A DNA stretch of 48,999 nt from Paludibacteraceae bacterium (GTDB lineage Bacteria; Bacteroidota; Bacteroidia; Bacteroidales; Paludibacteraceae), in contig JAKSNK010000012.1 of the NCBI GenBank assembly GCA_024399835.1, positions 1 through 48,999 of the forward strand, given 5' to 3'. This document shows positions 15,596 to 25,121 of the stretch, one piece after another; the stretch's first letter is position 1; every line of letters starts with the position of its first letter. Position numbers and translations under genes: made by a program. The notes under the pieces were generated by a model. That model had not been told where the DNA came from and did no database searches. It saw only the letters and a list, made by a program, of their open reading frames with translations.

Positions 15596-17497
15596 CACAG
15601 AAGCCATACGGTGGTAAACAGTAAAGACTTTGACAGAGTCGCAATCGTAAGTTATCGTATCAGACGAGATGAGTTCGCCCGTATAATCGTAAGGTTCGCA
15701 ATAGGAAGTGTCACGGAAGATAGTGTCGGGCTTGCTGACATAGAAAGAGACACGCAAGTTCTCGCTGTTCTCCATGCGCGTGCAGGAGTTGATATAAGTG
15801 GCAGTAACCATCATATCGTACCACCCCTTGGTCTCATACACATGCTTGGCAGTAGAAGTCGCAAGTATATCCGATGTTCCGTCGCCATAGTCATAAGTTA
15901 CTTTTTGGTAGGTGTTGTGCCCGATATTCAGTTTGACTTCAACGGTGTCTCCTGCGCAGAAATGTGTAGAAGCGACACTATCAATGCCCACGGGAATGCC
16001 ATTAAGCATGATGCTTCGGCTGACCGTAGAAGAACCGCAAGAGTAAGCATACGATTCGCGTTCGCCATAACCGTACACATGTGCGAGGAAACCCATATCG
16101 CCATGCAAGTGGTAGTTGCAAGGCGTTCTGAGAATTTGGTCCTCCAGTTGAATACGCGCGAAACTATAGTCAGGATTACCACTAATCGGGTGGAAAGAAG
16201 ATGCTATGTTGGTCGCCGGCGCGTTGTTGGAAGTCAGCTGCATAGACGGCACATTTGCCGTAGGAGTGACAATGTTGACATAGTGCAACTTAGCCAACGA
16301 GGTATGATATGTAGAGAAAGTAATGTCCGTAATGACCTGCTCAATCGGACTGACCCACAACATAGCCGGGTCGCTGACCAAGGTATCGGAACTGACTTTG
16401 GGAACGACATTGTCGTAGCGGTTGGAAACCATAAAGATGTGTATGCCGGCAGGGCATGAAGTGGTCAAATAGCACGACGAATCAACCACCAAAGGCAAGG
16501 GCAGTTCGCCGTTGTAACGGGATTGTCCCGGATTGTCGGCGCAATATGCGAGTGCTTCACCTATTTCAAATTCCCAATACTGCTTGGGTTCTTTGGAGAA
16601 ATCGAAGGTATGAACCAAAACCTGTTCGCCATCCTTGGAATTGACATACACTTCCGTTCCGTCGCTGATAGCCATGACGGCAACAATGTCACGGCGGTGG
16701 TGTTTGGAAGCGGTAATGGCAAATTCGTTACCCCAATAAGCCAAAGGCATGGCTTGCGAGAACAGATGGTCACGGTCTCGCACCGAGTCGGGCAGGTTGG
16801 TATGCGGGCAGCCCTGGAAAATGGCAATGGGTTTGCCGTCACGAGCCGTAACACGCGTACCGCTAAGGTCTGCCTTATAACCGTCCTTGAGACCCGTCCA
16901 TACATAATAGACTTGCCCCTTGTTGAGCGTAGCGGTCTGATGACCTGTCTTGTTGCCGCTAGTGGTGGCTGTCAGGTAATAGTCCACTACCGTATTATCT
17001 TCCACGGCTACAATAGCAAAGTGCGACCCCTGCGGTTTGCCTTCGTGGTCGGAAGGGCGATAGGTCTGAATGAGATAGTCGTCCAACAGCGAAGATGTAG
17101 GCAGGATATTGGCAGCATCAAAGGATTTATCTCTGTAGTTACCGGCAAAAAGCGAAATATCCGCCGTAGCAGTAACATGCAGAGCCGTATAAGTGGGTGT
17201 CTCGTTGGTAGTGCTATAGCAACTATTCCAACTGCCCTGCGGAATCAGCACCTCTTGTGCCGACCCGGCTGCCAAATTGACCTGAGTATTATAACCCGTG
17301 GAGGGGTTGGTTACTGTAACTACGGTTGCCTGCATGGAGGAGAATGTCAAGCGCAATTCTTGAGGACCTCCATCGTTCTCACTTGCACGCAAGAAAGTAA
17401 CCCAGAAATCTTTGCCTTCAGTAGAAGGTGTTTGGGCTGTCAGTTGAAAACTAATCATGAGCGGCAACAAAAGTGCCAATAACCATTTGTTTTGCAT
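14813..17497 (-). CDS. Giant secreted surface protein 1 (IgGFc-binding-like + PKD)
   Basis: An 894-residue exported protein. A signal peptide (cleavage near LTAQ) is followed at once by STEGKDFWVTFLRA, the hallmark opening of the IgGFc-binding-like domain found in Bacteroidota surface proteins, spanning roughly residues 25-480. A PKD-type domain with VTYDYGDGTSD lies near residue 540. The last 260 residues are a module almost identical to that of the neighbouring paralogue (codons differ mainly near its start), ending in the short tail RKVMHDGNMYIMRDGDLYNT plus LGEKVD. I infer a cell-surface or secreted adhesin-like protein; the ligand is unknown. It is separated from paralogue 2 by 4 bp and its 3' end overlaps the PAP2 start. 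Confidence 0.85.
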   Translation of the reverse strand: MQNKWLLALLLPLMISFQLTAQTPSTEGKDFWVTFLRASENDGGPQELRLTFSSMQATVVTVTNPSTGYNTQVNLAAGSAQEVLIPQGSWNSCYSTTNETPTYTALHVTATADISLFAGNYRDKSFDAANILPTSSLLDDYLIQTYRPSDHEGKPQGSHFAIVAVEDNTVVDYYLTATTSGNKTGHQTATLNKGQVYYVWTGLKDGYKADLSGTRVTARDGKPIAIFQGCPHTNLPDSVRDRDHLFSQAMPLAYWGNEFAITASKHHRRDIVAVMAISDGTEVYVNSKDGEQVLVHTFDFSKEPKQYWEFEIGEALAYCADNPGQSRYNGELPLPLVVDSSCYLTTSCPAGIHIFMVSNRYDNVVPKVSSDTLVSDPAMLWVSPIEQVITDITFSTYHTSLAKLHYVNIVTPTANVPSMQLTSNNAPATNIASSFHPISGNPDYSFARIQLEDQILRTPCNYHLHGDMGFLAHVYGYGERESYAYSCGSSTVSRSIMLNGIPVGIDSVASTHFCAGDTVEVKLNIGHNTYQKVTYDYGDGTSDILATSTAKHVYETKGWYDMMVTATYINSCTRMENSENLRVSFYVSKPDTIFRDTSYCEPYDYTGELISSDTITYDCDSVKVFTVYHRMASVPTDLEITAKDSFLLNGEWIYETADRSYTYMNSQNCDSVVNYHINIVYCLDLEVPTEVDPECDGQTSILIDFFFHKGEIDRAVFVTNLHGEQREFEMTVSSDYTYFLLNVSEFEPGILNGHIEVHDPICMQTLSFPISIFVRLPNSIMHQKYDNVVGVTLAAIQQYDIRGYQWLIDGELKPEQSQSIYYQNAGFEPNQYIEVLVLMPNGQWLRSCRLNLTGESQMDNPFRDDESARKVMHDGNMYIMRDGDLYNTLGEKVD

Positions 17498-17501
17498 AGA
17501 A

Positions 17502-18284
17502 TTAATCTACTTTTTCTCCAAGAGTATTGTATAAATCACCGTCACGCATGATGTACATGTTGCCGTCGTGCATTACTTTTCTTGCACTCTCATCGTCTCG
17601 GAAAGGATTGTCCATCTGACTTTCTCCCGTGAGGTTGAGTCGGCAAGAGCGTAGCCATTGTCCATTTGGCATCAGTACCAATACTTCGATGTATTGGTTG
17701 GGTTCAAAGCCGGCATTCTGATAATAGATAGACTGACTTTGTTCGGGCTTGAGTTCTCCGTCAATGAGCCACTGATACCCGCGTATGTCGTATTGCTGAA
17801 TGGCAGCAAGTGTGACACCGACCACATTGTCGTATTTTTGGTGCATGATAGAGTTCGGGAGCCGTACGAAGATAGAAATGGGGAAGGACAAAGTCTGCAT
17901 GCAGATAGGATCGTGCACTTCGATATGTCCGTTAAGAATACCCGGTTCAAACTCGCTGACATTGAGCAAGAAATAAGTATAGTCGGAAGAAACGGTCATT
18001 TCAAATTCCCGTTGCTCACCATGCAGATTGGTGACAAAGACGGCGCGGTCAATCTCTCCCTTATGGAAGAAGAAGTCAATGAGAATGGAAGTTTGTCCGT
18101 CGCACTCAGGATCAACCTCGGTCGGTACTTCCAAATCAAGGCAATAGACGATATTGATATGGTAATTGACGACGCTATCGCAGTTCTGACTATTCATGTA
18201 GGTATAAGAACGGTCGGCTGTCTCGTAAATCCATTCGCCATTGAGCAGGAAGGAATCCTTGGCAGTAATCTCGATGTCGGTCGG
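17502..18284 (-). repeat. Homogenised C-terminal module, copy 2
   Basis: Partner of the module at 14813-15595. The shared block begins exactly at the stop codon and ends within the coding region of both genes, so the exchange replaced whole C-terminal domains. Confidence 0.9.
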
Positions 18285-20168
18285 TTTGGACTCACGGCGC
18301 ACGAAAGTGCTGGTGATGACGATAGAATCGCAGTTATAGCGAACCGTATCGGTGATAGTATCTGTGGTAAGAGGATCGTCCCAAGGAATACATTTGGATG
18401 TCTCGTGCTTGATAATCTCTGCTTTGTCCACATAGAAAGAGAAGTGTACTGCCTCAGCCGGATAAACGGTCTCAGGGCAGTCCTTGTGAGCATAGACATT
18501 AGCAATGACATCGTACCAACCCTTGGTTTCGTATTCGTGGATGGTTTGCGGTGCACCATTGTATTCGGTGATACCATCGCCAAAGTCCCAATCGACTTTG
18601 TCGATAATATCCGTTCCGACCTGTGCATCAAACTCAAGAAGTGTATTGATACAGAAACGATTTTCTCCACGGAGACCGTCGGTAAAAGTCATACCGTCCA
18701 GGTTAATGGCTCGCTTGACAGCAGCCGAACCGCACGAGTAGGCATAAGATTCGTTGTTACCACTACCATAGACATGTGCGACAAAGCCGGTCTTGCTGGA
18801 CATGGTATAAACTTTGTCGGGATTGGGTTGGTCGGTATCCACCAAGAATAACTGTGCATAAGAGTATTTGGTGTTGCCCGGGACTGGAGTGAAAGTAACA
18901 GGTATATTCGCCCGTTGGTCAGACTCAAGGTGGAAAGTGGCTATGTCGGAAGTAAGGCAGACAATATCCACATAGTGCCTGTTGGTGTGTCCTGAAGTTC
19001 CTGAAGTACCGCATGCGCCGAAGGTAATCTTGTTGATACGCTGTTGCAGCGGTGCAATCCAAACCATGGACGGGTCACCAATCTTGGTTGTTTCCGAGAA
19101 TCGATATTCACTACTAACATCGTAACTGAAAACGGCGCAAGGACACGAAGTCTGAATATAGTGCGCAATGCCATTGTAAATATCCGGTATATCCCGTCCT
19201 GCCTTGGTATGAATCTCCTTGATAGTGGGAGCCAAGTCCTCAGAAATCTCAAATTCGTATGTTTCTCCTGCATTGAGGAAAGTGACATGCCGATTGTCTA
19301 TTCTGATATCTGTGGCGTCTTCGAGTGCCGTGATACGCACGCGGTTGGCATCCCGTTCTACCGAGCGGGTAACTACGAACTCGTTGCCCCAATAATCGAC
19401 AGGCATGGCTTGCTCATAGAGACAGTCACGGGCAGATTTGCCGCCGGGAACCTGTGTAAAGTCAGCACCGGAGAAAACGGCAATCTTCTTGCCGTTACGC
19501 GCCTTGACGGTAGTTCCTGAGAAAGACTTGGTGTTGGTAGAAATGACCTGATAAGTCTGTCCCTTATGCGCCAAAGTGATGTTGTAAGGCGTATTGGCAG
19601 CCCGTCCGCCAATGCTGGGGGTAGAGAGGTTAATATCAACGGTGGTATTATCCTCTGTAGCACAAATGACGAATACGCTATGTGCATCTCCCTCAGAGTT
19701 GAAAGTAGGGTAGTCCTGCAACATGTATTCGCTCTGAATAGCCGTGACGGGCAGTATATTGCTAGCATCATAGGAGTACTCCATACGCATGGCGGCATAC
19801 ACGGACACATCTTCAGATGCCTGCACCAAAATACCATAAGGGTTGGTTTGTTCGTTAGCCGAATTGGCATTCCAATTGGTGTTGTACCACACATTGTCGG
19901 GTATATCGTCAATGATGGTCCAACTATCGGCTTGAATCTGTCGCGGTTGGTCCACCCAGTTGCCTGCAGGAGCAGAGAGTTGCACGGTACAAGCTTTCTT
20001 GGCAGAGATAGCAATGAAAGGATTGAAAGCAGATATGTCTCCTCCGGGTGCATTTGCCAGTCCCAATGCCACCCAGAAAGTTTTACCTTCGGTAGATGCT
20101 TGCGCCATAGCTTGTTGGCAAGCTATAGTGACAAGCATTGTTATTGCTAAAAATAGATGTTTTTTCAT
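17502..20168 (-). CDS. Giant secreted surface protein 2 (IgGFc-binding-like + PKD)
   Basis: An 888-residue paralogue of protein 1. The signal peptide ends near AMAQA, then STEGKTFWVALGLANAPG starts the IgGFc-binding-like region (about 25-480). A PKD-like domain with VDWDFGDGITEY sits near residue 545. Residues 629-888 are the module shared with protein 1. The N-terminal parts of the two proteins are clearly diverged (different lengths of loops, little identity outside motifs), in contrast with the almost identical tails. It is preceded by the ompA-like gene (7-bp gap) and followed by protein 1 (4-bp gap), so all are likely co-transcribed. Function beyond surface display or adhesion is not evident. 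Confidence 0.85.
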   Translation of the reverse strand: MKKHLFLAITMLVTIACQQAMAQASTEGKTFWVALGLANAPGGDISAFNPFIAISAKKACTVQLSAPAGNWVDQPRQIQADSWTIIDDIPDNVWYNTNWNANSANEQTNPYGILVQASEDVSVYAAMRMEYSYDASNILPVTAIQSEYMLQDYPTFNSEGDAHSVFVICATEDNTTVDINLSTPSIGGRAANTPYNITLAHKGQTYQVISTNTKSFSGTTVKARNGKKIAVFSGADFTQVPGGKSARDCLYEQAMPVDYWGNEFVVTRSVERDANRVRITALEDATDIRIDNRHVTFLNAGETYEFEISEDLAPTIKEIHTKAGRDIPDIYNGIAHYIQTSCPCAVFSYDVSSEYRFSETTKIGDPSMVWIAPLQQRINKITFGACGTSGTSGHTNRHYVDIVCLTSDIATFHLESDQRANIPVTFTPVPGNTKYSYAQLFLVDTDQPNPDKVYTMSSKTGFVAHVYGSGNNESYAYSCGSAAVKRAINLDGMTFTDGLRGENRFCINTLLEFDAQVGTDIIDKVDWDFGDGITEYNGAPQTIHEYETKGWYDVIANVYAHKDCPETVYPAEAVHFSFYVDKAEIIKHETSKCIPWDDPLTTDTITDTVRYNCDSIVITSTFVRRESKPTDIEITAKDSFLLNGEWIYETADRSYTYMNSQNCDSVVNYHINIVYCLDLEVPTEVDPECDGQTSILIDFFFHKGEIDRAVFVTNLHGEQREFEMTVSSDYTYFLLNVSEFEPGILNGHIEVHDPICMQTLSFPISIFVRLPNSIMHQKYDNVVGVTLAAIQQYDIRGYQWLIDGELKPEQSQSIYYQNAGFEPNQYIEVLVLMPNGQWLRSCRLNLTGESQMDNPFRDDESARKVMHDGNMYIMRDGDLYNTLGEKVD

Positions 20169-20175
20169 ATAAGAA

Positions 20176-22374
20176 TTACAATATTTCTATTTCTACACGG
20201 CGGTTGTTCTGACGACCTTCGTCGGTATCGTTGGTATCGATAGGACGGCTTTCACCATAACCTTCAGCTTCGAGACGGTCGGCAGCTATACCACGCTGGA
20301 TGAGTTCGTCGCGAACGGCGTTAGCACGGCCTTCGGAAAGTTTTTGGTTAGCTGCATCTTTACCTACGCTGTCGGTGTGACCCATAATCTTGATACGGAT
20401 ATCCGGGTTATGAGACAGGAACTCGTAGAGGTCAGTCATCGATTGCTCACTCATAGGCAGAATCTTGGTCTTGTTGGTAGCGAAGAACATATTCTTGAGG
20501 ATAAAGACTTCACCTTTCTTGATAGGAATAAGATCTACTACCATGTTGTCACCTATGTTGGTAACGATAGCGTCGTACGGTTCGTAACCGATTTGCTCGA
20601 TATGCAGGGCATACAGGATGGTGTCTTGCAACATGGTGTTAGCAGCACCGTTGGCAGTATCGGTCATAAGAGCCATCAAGTCGTCGGTAGCGCCACGGCG
20701 GCGTACCTGTACTTTGGCAGGTAGAGGCGAGAGAGTCTCTGCATTACGCACGCGTACATTAAATATAGGTCTATGGCGGAGTTGCAAGGTTGTATCCAAC
20801 AGGAAACCGTCAGAAGGAATGGTGAAAGTAGCTGTAGCAGGATAGAAATCTTGCATAGCGAGACGAATCTCATAGTCACCTTTGGCAAGTTTTTGTGCTT
20901 TTTGACCATTCTTCATCTCCATCGGTTTGAGCACGACTTTGCCAGTCTTGGTGTTGACGATTTCGAGCGTAGCGTTGAGGCGCTCAGCATTGGCTTCGTT
21001 TTCCACCTTGAGGTCCAAGTATGAAGGTTGAGGCGGCACTTGACGAGGAGTCTTGCCTGGTACTTCGAATTGTATGGTGAACTTAGCACCGACGAAGAGG
21101 TTGGTCATCTTAGCAGCTGCACCGTTGATAGCATAGAGGGTGTTGGTACCATAAGGATGGGTGTCATTGCCGTTGAAAGTAATGGGCAGACCGGCTTCGT
21201 TGTGGTTCATATTCAGCAATTCATAGTCAGCAAACAGAGCTACACGATAGTGGATATGTTCGCGACCAAAGGGTAAGCGTTCACCGGGTTTAACTTTGAC
21301 TTTCTTATTCTCGTCGGGTGCTTGTTGTAACCACTCGTCAAGATCTACACCCAATTCGAGGCAAGCAGAAGCGGTAAGCGGATTGAGCTTGAAACCGCCC
21401 TTGTTGTCAGCAGGTACATCAACGACACCGCCACCATATTGGTGCATGTAAGCGTTGTCTTCGATAACCCAATCGTATGTACCTTTTTGCTTGTAGCCAA
21501 ATGGCAACGCATAGCCGATACGGGCACCGACAAGGAAGTAGTAGCGTGAGAATTGTGCACCGAGCATGATAGGCAACTGGAGCATGCCGATATTGCGTGT
21601 TTCAGCCACATTGTCGGTAAGGAAGTAGTGAGTCTGTACACGATTAGTAGGCAGTACATCGTACATACGCTGCTCTGCAAAACCGTATTTGGTTTTTGAA
21701 TTGAAGAAATCAAATTCGAGACCTGTTTCGAAGAGGAAATGGTTGACCTCAAGTTGATAAGTGGCTTCGAGTCCGGCACCGACACCACCAATGAGCTTCT
21801 TGTTCATAAGTGGGGCATCAGCCGCTGTGGAACCTTCACCAAACTCTTTTAGATTGTCAAACATGGCATCATAACCCAGTCTTGGAGCAATGTTGAAGTA
21901 ACTGATTACCTCGGGGCGCTCTTTTTTAGGTTCGTCCTGTTGCGGAGCACGGAGGGCAGCCAATTCAGCTTGCTCTTGTGCTTCTCTTTCAGCTTCTATC
22001 TTGGCTTTTTCTGCAGCGCGTTGAGCGGCTACGCGTTCGCGTTCCTCTTGTACTTTTGCGCGCTCGGCAGCGGCTTTAGCAGCTTCTTTCTGCCGTTCGG
22101 TATTAACTTTCTCTCGCTCGGCAGCAGCTTTGGCAGCTTCTTTTTGCCGTTGTGCAGTTGCTTTTTCGCGTTGTGCTTTGGCTTTTGCCTGCTCTTTGGC
22201 ACGCTTTGCAGCTGCTTTTTCGCGTTCTTTTTGCTTTTTTGCTTTCTCTTTAGCTTTTTGCTTTTGAGCAGCGGTCATTTCTTTTTTCTCGGCAGCGTTA
22301 ACCGTTGTGATAGTTGTTGCGCTGAAACCTACAAGGAGGCCGATTACGAGTAATGTACGAAGAATATGTTTCAT
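20176..22374 (-). CDS. OmpA-family outer-membrane protein with a long charged N-terminal helix
   Basis: A 732-residue protein. The signal peptide ends near VNAAEKK. Residues 30-150 form a highly charged Lys/Glu/Ala/Arg helix containing three near-copies of an 18-residue unit (AQRQKEAAKAAAER, TERQKEAAKAAAER, ...). A beta-rich region of about 300 residues follows and may be an outer-membrane barrel. Next comes a carboxypeptidase-regulatory/PEGA-like stretch around 480-610. The C-terminal OmpA domain has FFATNKTKILPMSE, MGHTDSVG and LSEGRANAVRDEL, including the Asp and Arg that bind diaminopimelate in peptidoglycan. It probably ties the outer membrane or the co-encoded surface proteins to the wall. 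It is flanked by paralogues 3 and 2 in one operon. Confidence 0.9.
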   Translation of the reverse strand: MKHILRTLLVIGLLVGFSATTITTVNAAEKKEMTAAQKQKAKEKAKKQKEREKAAAKRAKEQAKAKAQREKATAQRQKEAAKAAAEREKVNTERQKEAAKAAAERAKVQEERERVAAQRAAEKAKIEAEREAQEQAELAALRAPQQDEPKKERPEVISYFNIAPRLGYDAMFDNLKEFGEGSTAADAPLMNKKLIGGVGAGLEATYQLEVNHFLFETGLEFDFFNSKTKYGFAEQRMYDVLPTNRVQTHYFLTDNVAETRNIGMLQLPIMLGAQFSRYYFLVGARIGYALPFGYKQKGTYDWVIEDNAYMHQYGGGVVDVPADNKGGFKLNPLTASACLELGVDLDEWLQQAPDENKKVKVKPGERLPFGREHIHYRVALFADYELLNMNHNEAGLPITFNGNDTHPYGTNTLYAINGAAAKMTNLFVGAKFTIQFEVPGKTPRQVPPQPSYLDLKVENEANAERLNATLEIVNTKTGKVVLKPMEMKNGQKAQKLAKGDYEIRLAMQDFYPATATFTIPSDGFLLDTTLQLRHRPIFNVRVRNAETLSPLPAKVQVRRRGATDDLMALMTDTANGAANTMLQDTILYALHIEQIGYEPYDAIVTNIGDNMVVDLIPIKKGEVFILKNMFFATNKTKILPMSEQSMTDLYEFLSHNPDIRIKIMGHTDSVGKDAANQKLSEGRANAVRDELIQRGIAADRLEAEGYGESRPIDTNDTDEGRQNNRRVEIEIL

Positions 22375-22393
22375 TGTTGTGTCCTCCTATAAA

Positions 22394-24973
22394 TTATTTG
22401 CTGAATACTAAGAATTTGAATGTGCGTTTATGACCTGCATCGACTTTTAGAATATACAATCCTGCACGAACAGGTGCTTTGATTAGTCCACCACCTTCCG
22501 GCAGATTTGCTTCGGCATATACATTGCCGTCCGGTCCGTACCAAGTGGCTGTACCTTCGGCAAGTGCGTTAACAAAGACTTGATCGCCTTCCTTGGCGCT
22601 ATTGGCACCGATTAGGATAGCTTCGCTATCAGCCCGGTAGATGAGGTTATCGTTCTTATCGGGGTTTAAATAGATTGGGCAAGAGCAATAACGGAAAGGA
22701 GCTTGTCCCTCTTTGCTTACGGTGAAACATACAACATAACCGATACCGGCATCAGTTGCAGCAGGTAAGTGTAATACAGAGTTTCGTTGGTCAGGCAGCG
22801 TGTCTCCGTTGGCTGTCCAAACGAAATCAGACAGTATTTGGTCGGGGAAAGAATCGCGCATAATGCCTATGACATTGGCAAAGCGCTGTTCCATAAAGTT
22901 GATGTCATAGAACAAGGAGAATTCCAAAGTGGTATCCAAGACGCTGGTCGGGCACTCAGATCCGACATGCATGTTGATACCATAAGGTTTGCGGTTTTGA
23001 GCGGTAGTCGGTACATCAATATTGAGTACGCTATCGGATATGACATGAATCATATTATCTTTGAATCCATCCGCTAAAGCATCACTATTGAAGGTAAGTT
23101 TGACGCTGTCGCTACCGAATTGCACATTCTTGGATCCACTCATGTAAATGGTATAGGTGGTAGGTTCACCCTGATGGGTGCAAGTGGGCATATCACCACG
23201 GACACTTACTTTGTATTTACCGATGTTCACCACGAAGGCGATACTATCAAAGTCGTGAGATTCAATCATACCCTGCAGGCAATCATCTACGGCTGTCGGG
23301 TCGCGGAATATCTTTACATAAGCGTAGTAGGTACCACCGACTTCGTACACATGGTTGATAGAGTCTAAGTCAAGAGCCATAGTATCTTTGCCGTCGCCGA
23401 AGTACCAGTAAATGCTATCGTATATGTAATTAACCTCTGCTTTGTAAGGAATGGTGTCATCACCGCAGAGTTTGGCGGTAGAACCGCTGACATATTTCAC
23501 ACCGTTGATGTAGATGGCAGCAGACAAGTCGCGGGTGTTACCGCCGGCAGGATAACCGTAACTCTCTTTTTCACCAAAACCATATACATGAGCGATAAAA
23601 CCTTCGTCACCACTCATGGTGTGGGTCATGTTCTCAATCTTGATACGAGCATACGAGTATTCGTTGTTGCCATTCACGGGTTGGAACTCGCTACTGATGT
23701 CGTTGCCGTCCAATATCATACTGCCTACGCCGGAAGTAGTGGTAACGATGTTGAGATAGTGGTCGTTTACCTGTTTGGTTTCGAAGTTACCAAAAGTCAT
23801 ACTCGTCATAGTCTGCTCAATAGGGTTTACCCAAATTTCCGACGGGTCACCGTTACAATAGTTGGAATTGACATTTTTGATTTTGTCGTGATCGTAGCGG
23901 TTGCTGGTCATGAACAGGTGAACTGCACAAGGACAACTCGTCTCGATATAGTGACTGACTCCCTCAAAATAGCGGTGTCCGTCACCAGCATAGTTGGTCA
24001 TAGCATCTTTGGCACCAAAGTCAAATTCGTAAGTGTGGTGAATATCTTTGGAGAAATCAATCATAGCAACGGAGTCGCCATCAATGTAAATGATGGTGCT
24101 ATCTACAACGGACTGAATACGCACTTTGTCGATACGCTCCCAGTTGCCAACCTGATCGTCAATCGTGGTGAGTGAAGAAGTGACAGCAAAATGTTTGCCC
24201 CAATAGTTGATAGGCATAGCTTGTGAATAGATGTGGTCACGGTCACGAGTGCTATTAGGAATATTGGTGTGTACATCACCATTGAAGACAGCGATTTTTT
24301 TGTTGTCACGAGCTTTAACAATCGTACCCGAAAAATCGGCAGCATCACCGGCACGCCCCATACCTGTCCAAACATAGAAAACTTGTCCTTTTTTCATCTT
24401 TGGGGTAGTGTATGTTCCTCTTGCGCTATTCTTGCTGGAGTTGACGGAAAGAGTATAATCTACCTCTACATCGTCTTCTGCTGCAATAATAGCGAAATGT
24501 GTTCCCTCAGAATCCCCTGAGCCATCGTGATTGGTAGGGGGATAGCATTGAATACGATATTCACTACGGAGAGCAGCAGTAGGCAGAATGGCTGCTACAT
24601 CGAAAGATTTGTCCCGATAGTTGGCAGCGATGACTGAAATGTCGTTATCCGATGTGATATGCAGGGCATTGTTGCTTACGATTTCTGCTTCTGCATCTGA
24701 TACATAGCAACTGGGTTTGTCGTTTGTTACAACCAATGATTTGATGTCGTTGGGATCTAATGTGACTGTTTGGTCATATCCCGTGTATTCATTGGTGATA
24801 TGCACCTCTGCTGCTTGTTTAGACGAAAAAGTCAAACTTAATTCAGTAGGGTTGTTGTCATTGGCTCGCATCAATGTTACCCAGAAATCTTTACCTTCTG
24901 TGGATTGCGCCACGAGGAGTTGAGGCAAGAGTAGTGCCCCGATTAACAGACTAAAGAAGAATTGTTTTTTCAT
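22394..24973 (-). CDS. Giant secreted surface protein 3 (IgGFc-binding-like + PKD, T9SS-type tail)
   Basis: An 859-residue protein opening with a signal peptide (ends near LLVAQ) and STEGKDFWVTLMRANDNNPT, the same entry as proteins 1 and 2. The IgGFc-binding-like region runs to about residue 480. A PKD-like segment (IYWYFGDGKDTM) lies near 530, and two beta-sandwich-like segments follow. Unlike its paralogues it ends with a type-A-like sorting domain: GGLIKAPVRAGLYILKVDAG, then a final hydrophobic strand and Lys. That suggests export by T9SS and anchoring at the surface. It is first in the operon, 19 bp upstream of the ompA-like gene, with a candidate promoter about 80 bp upstream. Confidence 0.85.
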   Translation of the reverse strand: MKKQFFFSLLIGALLLPQLLVAQSTEGKDFWVTLMRANDNNPTELSLTFSSKQAAEVHITNEYTGYDQTVTLDPNDIKSLVVTNDKPSCYVSDAEAEIVSNNALHITSDNDISVIAANYRDKSFDVAAILPTAALRSEYRIQCYPPTNHDGSGDSEGTHFAIIAAEDDVEVDYTLSVNSSKNSARGTYTTPKMKKGQVFYVWTGMGRAGDAADFSGTIVKARDNKKIAVFNGDVHTNIPNSTRDRDHIYSQAMPINYWGKHFAVTSSLTTIDDQVGNWERIDKVRIQSVVDSTIIYIDGDSVAMIDFSKDIHHTYEFDFGAKDAMTNYAGDGHRYFEGVSHYIETSCPCAVHLFMTSNRYDHDKIKNVNSNYCNGDPSEIWVNPIEQTMTSMTFGNFETKQVNDHYLNIVTTTSGVGSMILDGNDISSEFQPVNGNNEYSYARIKIENMTHTMSGDEGFIAHVYGFGEKESYGYPAGGNTRDLSAAIYINGVKYVSGSTAKLCGDDTIPYKAEVNYIYDSIYWYFGDGKDTMALDLDSINHVYEVGGTYYAYVKIFRDPTAVDDCLQGMIESHDFDSIAFVVNIGKYKVSVRGDMPTCTHQGEPTTYTIYMSGSKNVQFGSDSVKLTFNSDALADGFKDNMIHVISDSVLNIDVPTTAQNRKPYGINMHVGSECPTSVLDTTLEFSLFYDINFMEQRFANVIGIMRDSFPDQILSDFVWTANGDTLPDQRNSVLHLPAATDAGIGYVVCFTVSKEGQAPFRYCSCPIYLNPDKNDNLIYRADSEAILIGANSAKEGDQVFVNALAEGTATWYGPDGNVYAEANLPEGGGLIKAPVRAGLYILKVDAGHKRTFKFLVFSK

Positions 24974-25054
24974 AATGTTGATGTATTTGTTGTTATTTTT
25001 CGAGTTCTCTTCTTTTTTGCCGCATTAGGCAATATAATTTAATATTTCACGATG

Positions 25055-25062
25055 CAAAATTA
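25055..25062 (-). promoter_or_regulatory. Candidate -7 element of the surface-protein/OmpA operon
   Basis: TAATTTTG on the minus strand fits TAnnTTTG. No TTTG sits at the ideal 19-21 bp distance (the nearest, at 25090-25087, is 24 bp away). The rest of the 24974-25121 gap is A/T-rich without a visible gene. Confidence 0.45.
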
Positions 25063-25121
25063 CAAAATCTTTCGCATACGCGCGTGCAAAAATTGTCGGA
25101 ATATGTGTAAATTTTGACATA

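Noticed and set aside
14969-16459. 496-residue plus-strand frame opposite surface protein 1 (and its counterpart at 17658-18851)
   Set aside because: The shared beginning simply mirrors the duplicated module on the minus strand. The composition is non-protein-like and there is no start signal.
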